Below, one piece after another: positions 57,560 through 64,000 of a stretch of DNA of 64,000 bases (within the stretch, counting starts at the first letter, position 1; every line of letters begins with the position of its first letter). Position numbers and translations under genes: made by a program. This DNA comes from Medicago truncatula (taxonomy: Eukaryota > Streptophyta > Magnoliopsida > Fabales > Fabaceae), in NCBI RefSeq assembly GCF_003473485.1, contig NC_053048.1, positions 41,412,755 through 41,476,754 on the forward strand, in the 5' to 3' direction. The notes under the pieces were generated by a model, which worked only from the letters and a program-made list of their open reading frames with translations, had not been told where the DNA came from and ran no database searches.

Positions 57560-59429
57560 ACAAAAAAATTGTTCTAACAAAAATTAAACTCAAATTTTTT
57601 TAAATAATTCATCGTTGAAGGAGCTCGTTAAGTCATATATGCTATCTTTTTTTAAAGGTATTGGAAAATCTAAAGTTATAGTGACATTATGTGATCATTG
57701 TTCCTGTTTTAAAAAAATTTACCGTCTATGAAATGAGTTTGGATCGCTACACACTTCATTCTTTTCGGGACAGAACTAAACACTTCAGTAGCCTAGCCAT
57801 AATATATTGTCAATATAATTGCGATTTTCAAATTTTGTTATGTTTACCTTTTGATTAGGAAACAAAGAAAAAAAAAATTATAGTATTGAATAATTTTTTA
57901 TCTTATACAATTTTTGGTGGATAGAAAACTATTTTTATATTTTAGATAACTTGTACATTGTATAAAAAGTTGTGATGTGATTTAGTAAGGGACAAAAATT
58001 TATATTTTTTCCTTCAATTTATTTTATTTATATTTTTGTTATGTTTCTTACCTCTAGTTTGTCGTGTCGTAGAAACAGTTTTACAAATTAAACGTTGTAT
58101 AACTAAAGTTATCATATCATATCGCTCATTTTTTAACCTATCAAATGCACCTTAAAGAAACTACCGGATTACCACCAATCATGACAAATAATTTTGGGGA
58201 AGTAATTTAAGGAAGAAAATAAAAAGGAATATATGTCATTATATTTTATGTCTCACTTTTGTCTTTATTTTAAGGAAAGAAAGGTATGAGTCTTGCATGT
58301 ACCACTTAAACTAATTTTGCACTCAAAGGACATATGTCGATACAGAAAATAAAATAAAAAAATTAAAGTTTGTTCATGAATCATGATGCATTATTATTTT
58401 AAGGGTGACAAAGTGGAGTACTTTGTTTGTTAATAAATGAAGGGCAGATGCATTCGTGCTCACACCATACATTCAAATTCAGAAATCTTACCAATAAATT
58501 ATGTGGCTGCTCTTTTTTACAGCCATAATTCAAGAAATCTTTAAAATAGTTACCAAAGTGAATTGAAACAATATTTAGTTATTCACGTTCTCACAAACAA
58601 AAATTGATCTTATCATATAACTATATTTCGTAGAACTAATCGAATAGAACCGTAATACCTAACAAAGATCTTTTTTAAGAGATTAATTTCTTAAGGCTGG
58701 AGTCAAATTTAAATTTGATTAAAATAAATTAACCATTAAAAATTAGTTGCAGATTTTTTTTTTTTAAGGAAAATTAGTTGCAGGTTTAAAATTAATTCTT
58801 TACACGTATTTTTTTCTTACCTAATGTGCCCATACACTCACACAAAATTTGAGAACAGAGGAGTGCCTAAACTGGTTATAATATGTTGATAGATATTTTT
58901 TTTTTCTGATGACATCACCAAACTTATAGCATATGATAAAAAGAATAATTGAAGATTTAAAATTCCTTATTGCTTGATGATATGCTGCTGCATTGATTCT
59001 TGACAAGATAATAAATGTGTATACAAATCATTCATTTCAGTCACTCTCTTAAGATATCAACACTAGCAATGTAGATGATGAGGAATTTCCCTTAATCGAT
59101 AGAATATTCGTTTAATATGCAATGTGATTTTTGGATATGGGAAAAGTTCAAGCTCAAATTCTCGAATACATTATGCTCTGTCTCAAAAAATTCATAAGTT
59201 TACATACCACCTTTTTCTCACTCATTTCCACATTTCTATATGCTTTTCACAATATAAGAGAAAAGTGGAAAAAAAAATTATCTCTTTTAAAAAAAAAAAT
59301 CTTTATCACTGATCATAATTCCTCAGCAACAGCAAGTACTTACAGATTAGTTTAATTAAGGAATGCTAATATAACTACAAAGTAACACTGTTAAAAAAAT
59401 AGCATGATAATTATTGTTGGGTGGAATAC
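57560..59429. other. Intergenic, no gene seen
   Basis: AT-rich sequence without recognisable features. A segment near 57590-57640 resembles the dispersed repeat at 8935 and 41484. Confidence 0.5.
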
Positions 59430-59439
59430 ACCTTTTTAG

Positions 59440-59680
59440 CTTGAAGATCCATTTTAATCCTTTAAATTTCATGCAGATCATTTTAGCATTTGACAAAAAT
59501 AAAACATAAAGTAGTCTCCGAAATATTATACTAAGGACAAATTAGTCTTTTTATTATATTGAATTGGGAACTAATCTATCTTCGGTGTAAAAATGTCATG
59601 AACTACTTTGGATTTTTTTCAAAGACTAAATTGGCACGCATGAAAATTGTAAAGAAAAAAATAGATCTACACTCATATTT
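59440..59680. mobile_element. Degenerate inverted-repeat MITE (about 240 bp)
   Basis: The left part (GAAGATCCATTTTAATCC, TTTCATGC, AAGTAGTC) is mirrored by the right part (reverse complement GTAGATCTATTTTTTTC, TTTCATGCG, AAGTAGTTC). It is similar in build to the other legume MITEs here but more decayed. No target duplication recognised. Confidence 0.5.
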
Positions 59681-60154
59681 CTATTAACTCTTCTTGTTGC
59701 ATCCAGATTTTTTAGGCCCATCTGCCCATGGAAGTTTTTTTTTTTTTTATATATAATTTCATATTTTTCTCTCTTTTAAAAATATCAAAAAATCCATATT
59801 TTTTGTCCAAAAAGGGTCATGGATTCTCTGCATACAGCCATGAGTGACACCAAAGAATTTGTGTTCAATATATGCAATAGTATACTCTATCCGATCTTAA
59901 ATATATAAAAAAAAATTAGGTTTATTAAATAAATTGATGTATTCGATTTATATATAGATCAGATACATCACATTCAATGAATTTAAAAAATATTCTCCTG
60001 TTTAATACTTGATTGAGTTTTAAGCAAAATTAAATCACTGGTGCAAAAAAGCACTATCTATCTGTGTCACATTAATTAGTTTTTGAAAGCTAGCTTAGAT
60101 CCTAGGTTTCCATATAGTATGACATGATTCATGCGCTTTATAGGTGAATAAAAA

Positions 60155-60463
60155 CAGGGGCGGAGCCACCCCCAACTAGTTTGGGCTAGTGCCCAGGCTC
60201 GGTTCCAACTTTCTTTGTAGCAAGTCTAACCATTACTAGAATTTTTAGCTTTTCCTGCGGATTTATCTGCGGATTTTTGTGTAAATTCCGCAGGAAACAT
60301 ATTTCCTGCAGATTTTGCCAATGATTTAGGTTCCGCAGGAAAGATATATCCGTAGGAAATGTGAAATTATCTGCAGGAAATGTGAAATTATTCGTAGGAA
60401 GGAAGTAACGTTTTGCGATAAAATTTTTGCCCAAGCTCTATAAAATTTCTGGCTCCGCCACGG
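60155..60463. mobile_element. hAT-type MITE (309 bp) with perfect 8-bp target duplication
   Basis: The ends CAGGGGCGGAGCCA and (reverse complement) CCGTGGCGGAGCCA are inverted repeats. AATAAAAA flanks both sides (60147-60154 and 60464-60471). The inside has several TTCCTGCGGAT / TTCCGCAGGAAA words in both orientations. Confidence 0.85.
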
Positions 60464-60471
60464 AATAAAAA

Positions 60472-63318
60472 GATGATAATATGCTATATCGATCTCAAAA
60501 TCTTCATATGAATTGGATTAATACACCAATCTGGCTAACAGCTATATTTTCTAGAAAAGAATAATATTCTATTTATGCAAAAATAAAGATATTGATTGAT
60601 AAATGAATTACATGAAGAGCTAGGACCACATACATCAGAAAAACACAAACACGTTATCAGCAGAATTTCCACATAATCGCATGAAAGCGCAATGATTTGA
60701 GTGCACTACAATTTGTCTGAATGCATGATATGAGTACATTTATCTCTAACAAACAAATAAATAAAACAAAAACATACTAGGATTTCTATAACTTGCTGCA
60801 ATTGCTGGTTTCATGGAGAATCTCTAGTCCTACTAGTACATTTTCAGAATTAGCTAGATTTTTTAGTCTAGTAGTAGTTAACTTCACGGTGATTCAATTT
60901 CAATGCATGTCGACATGGAGTACAATTTTTATTTTCCAAAACATATGAGTACTTCATCATACTTCCCAAAATCATTACATTAGTAAGGTGAACTAGATTC
61001 TATTAAATATACATATCTAACACAGTACGGCAAAAATTAGTTTTCAAAGTGAATTTTGTGTTATGTAGATTTGAAATGGTGACACTTAGCTTTTTGCATG
61101 GTTGATGACCCGAGTCTTGACGACATAATCACAAGGTCGGTCCAGTAATCATTAAAAGTTAGCGAGACCTAAAGTAAGTTTTACTTTCCCGTTTTAAAAG
61201 AATTGCATATTGCATTTTGAACATCCAGAAACTGATCCAAATTAAACCGTTTATATTTGGATATGATCGGATTTTTTTTTAAATAGTCGTCCATACCGAA
61301 CAACAGTTAACTTGTATTTTGGATCGGATGACTGTTTACCTTAAAACCGATCCAAACCGCAGAGCGAACACCTCTACATAACATAATACTTGAATAATTT
61401 CCCCGTCAACATAAATTGTTATGCTATCTGCTAGAAACCCATTCATCATCTTAATCTTGATAATTTTCATTGCTAAAAAAGATCTCTTAATTGTGACCGT
61501 AAGAACCGGAAGATTCATGATAAAGCACAACATGTAGTCTATCAATCAAGAAGTAAATATCTCTCTCTTCAATTGTAACCGAACACAAGTATGATTCTTG
61601 ACTAGTTGATAAATTCTTTAAATTTGATGCTTGCCAACATGAATGTTAAGATTTTTGTTAGGATGTGATGTCTAATTCACTTGTGTAGTTGACTTTGGCA
61701 CAACATAGATGATCCCTTTGACTCTGTTCACGACCCAATAGGTACAAAGAGAGTTGCATGTAGGTGTGGTATGCTAGTGTTACTAGTGTCATACATGTAA
61801 TCCAATAAGAAAACAATGTATAGTTGTTATATATTCACTAGATTTCCTTTGTCTTATTGTTTGCCAAATCATACATATCACGCACTATCCAATTATGCAT
61901 TTGCCTGTTTCACTTTTTATCCCATCATTAAAATCCACAATGTTTCAAACATACATGAGCAAGAGAAAATAATGAAAATCAAAGACCACACAATATACTC
62001 ATACTAATATCCCCCATAGCCACCAATTAAATAGTTTACTTTACTTCATCATAGCCATTATGCATAGTACATACCATTTTGTTTTCTTCTATTCTCATAA
62101 TTCAACTTGGAGGAAGAATTTCTACTTGTGAAATGGCTTAAATGCCCTTCCTTGCATCAGCACAACAACAAACAGTTCCCAAGTGGCTGGAACAGGTGTT
62201 TGTGCATAAGTGGAACATCATATTAGAAGAAAAATGGAAATCTAATCAGTAAACACATGCCAAACATCACGGCTTTTTTTGTATCTAAATGTTACATTTG
62301 CACATATAACTAGGTCCAATAAACATTTTTCAGGGACCAACTTGGAATGATCTACATTGATTTGTCATTTTCAGAAGGAGAATATTGATATTTTCACTTT
62401 ATCTTTAGTCTAAGGTTTTAACTGCATGTTGTATCAGTAACTTAACGAAGCGACCATATTCTGGTAAATTATTGTGATGTCAAGCATACATTTAGTAAAT
62501 TATGGTCGTTGTAACTTTGTGACAGTTGATTTGTAAACAAAATTTTGAACTTTCATTAAATGGCCGAGTTCAATTGATTAATTAATCAACTTTATTTAAA
62601 GTCAAAATCTTAGTTGAAACAGTTTTTGAACAAGCTTTATTTCTGGTCAAACTTTGAATTATCAAGTCTCTTTTTTAGTTGTAGACGTCTTTAGTATCAT
62701 TTTTAGAGAGAATTGTAATCAAATACGGCTGATGCAAACTATAATGTCGCATCAACGATTGTTATAGATATTTTTAAAACTCTAATTTAATTATCTTTTC
62801 AATTTAAAATAAAATCATGTACCATGAAGAAAAAGAAAAGGTAGAAGAAGAGACAAAGAGGTTAGGTGCCCTTTACTCAATTTGAAGGAAATGAACAAGT
62901 GGTAGTGGGAAGCATGGAGCTGTAAGGGGTCCTCTCAAGTAGCATATGTTGGAGAGTCGACTGAAGCAGTGAGAAGCCAATGGGGATCTCTTTCTTCCAC
63001 ATTGATTGTGTGTGTCCTATTTTCACTTTCCCTTTTGATTGCTCTTATTTCTAACTTGTTGTGGTAAAGACTTATCTACTATAGGGTATGAGAGATTCCA
63101 CTACGATAGTATAGGACTTTCAATTGGTTTTGTGATGGGTTCTAGCCTCTCAAAAGCAACCTTAATTTTTTGAAAATTGCTTCTTCTTTCTTTTTTTTTT
63201 TTCCAGCAATTTATAAAGTGATTGAACACTCTTAAAAATATCGAACAATAGCTAACTACCGTTAGAGAGTCGAACGATGCTTAAGTGTTGAAATCGACTC
63301 AAAATTTGATGGATGAAA
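60472..63318. other. Intergenic, no gene recognised
   Basis: 61195-61375 contains GATCCAAA/CCGATCC words and ends in CGAACACCTCTA, typical of one end of another hAT-type MITE; the other end was not identified. The rest has no recognisable coding, tRNA or rRNA sequence. Confidence 0.45.
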
Positions 63319-63470
63319 TGTTGATAAAAATATAAAGGATTTGTTTCAAATATATTTTGTGCTTCCAAAAGATTGAACGCTCTTAAAAGTATGAAAGAAG
63401 ATTTGATGCAAATATATGTTTAAAGGGAATATTTGATGCAAATATATTTTGAAGGAGGAAAAAAAGAAAA

Positions 63471-63653
63471 GTATCTTCAGCGTAATATCCATTCCAAATT
63501 TATAAGTATATTTCTCTATAAATATAGACCTTGTATCAGATGTAAACTTTGAGAGAGAGGCGAGTAGTGAGAAATGTATCTTCAGCGTGATATCCGTTCC
63601 AAATTTATGAGTTATATTTCTCTGTACATATAGACCTTGTATCAGATGTAAAC

Positions 63654-63680
<27 letters not shown>
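63471..63680 (+). repeat. 105-bp tandem duplication with promoter-like sequence
   Basis: The unit starting GTATCTTCAGCGT at 63471 recurs at 63576. Each copy holds a TATTTCTCTRTA...TATAGACC segment and GTATCAGATGTAAAC; the first has TATAAATATA, the second is altered to TACATATA. A GA run follows (about 63655-63690). Confidence 0.85.
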
Positions 63681-63692
<12 letters not shown>

Positions 63693-63916
63693 CAAGTAGA
63701 GCCAGAAAACAAGGGCTTAGAAGCCAACATAAAACTAGGGTTTGTAGAGAATTCTCTTGGCAACAAACACTAGGGTTGGGATTAATTCACCTTGGAGAAA
63801 CACTATTAGATATGAGTCTCTTGGTCACGGGAAGAGATTCAGGACTTTGGGTAGAATTAGATTTGAAACTAATTCTTATAACCCTTTTGGAATCTTTTCT
63901 AAAATTACTCACAGCG

Positions 63917-63917
<1 letters not shown>

Positions 63918-64000
<83 letters not shown>
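63918..64000 (+). repeat. (TC)n microsatellite at the window end
   Basis: An uninterrupted TC dinucleotide run of at least 80 bases continues to the last base. It may mark an assembly end or simply run on. Confidence 0.95.

Larger units (their letters stand above)
63319..64000 (+). mobile_element. Probable 5' LTR of a copia-type retrotransposon, cut by the window edge
   Basis: It begins TGTTGATAAAAATATAAAGG, a plausible LTR start. Downstream are a 105-bp tandem duplication containing TATAAATATAGACC-type promoter sequence, a (GA)n run, and a leader of the AAACACTAGGGTTGGGATTA, CACGGGAAGAGATTCAGGAC, TTATAACCCTTTTG kind, which I associate with legume copia LTRs. The primer site and coding region would lie beyond the window, so the call rests on text similarity. 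Confidence 0.5.

Overview
The window is plant nuclear DNA: AT-rich, with split genes using GT-AG introns, no operons, and abundant MITEs, SINEs, LINEs and LTR fragments. The protein families and the repeats (legume-type Mutator MITEs whose ends begin GGYTTAAAT, copia LTR text, (TA)n-targeting foldbacks) point to a legume, most likely Medicago or a close relative such as clover. That placement is inference; no search was run.

Layout. 1-3150: repeat-rich, with a LINE tail, a hairpin and one end of a foldback family. 3159-5390: type II phosphatidylinositol 4-kinase gamma gene (+), intronless coding region with an intron in the 5' UTR. 5390-9840: SINE and inverted-repeat transposons. 9845-10711: single C2H2 zinc finger/EAR repressor (-). 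11250-18700: transposon-dominated, with hAT elements, a 29-base G run, a 196-bp tandem duplication and a gypsy-type LTR fragment. 18701-22949: a Stowaway MITE, then a complete Tc1/mariner element (19246-22949). 24120-26570: a foldback in (TA)n, a broken RPB5-like gene and low-complexity arrays. 29286-30065: second C2H2/EAR gene (-). 33408-33971: decayed phytocystatin. 34858-39073: complete CYP98A (coumaroyl ester 3'-hydroxylase) gene (-). 42676-44515: LINE carcass. 44857-48398: 12-exon multidomain FKBP-TPR gene (-). 51004-52770: Mutator MITEs, one inside a SINE. 53418-55820: 7-exon WAT1/MtN21 transporter gene (-). 56907-64000: more Mutator and hAT elements, then a probable copia 5' LTR running off the end.

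The host genes look functionally independent: lipid signalling, transcriptional repression, lignin/phenylpropanoid synthesis, protein folding and transport. There is no cluster logic beyond synteny. I rebuilt exons by hand for CYP98A (509 aa), the FKBP (526 aa), the WAT1-like protein (393 aa) and the mariner transposase (588 aa). In all four the splice phases close without a break, so these models are strong.

The most unusual object is the mariner element. It has matching terminal inverted repeats, TA target duplications, an intact one-intron DD39D transposase whose N-terminus is a five-fold 22-residue repeat rich in DLN motifs, and a second, convergent gene with its own TATA box. That second gene encodes a small acidic protein with two DLNxxP (EAR-type) motifs. 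An accessory gene sharing a repressor-like motif with the transposase is not part of the usual description of plant mariner elements and is the best candidate here for something new.
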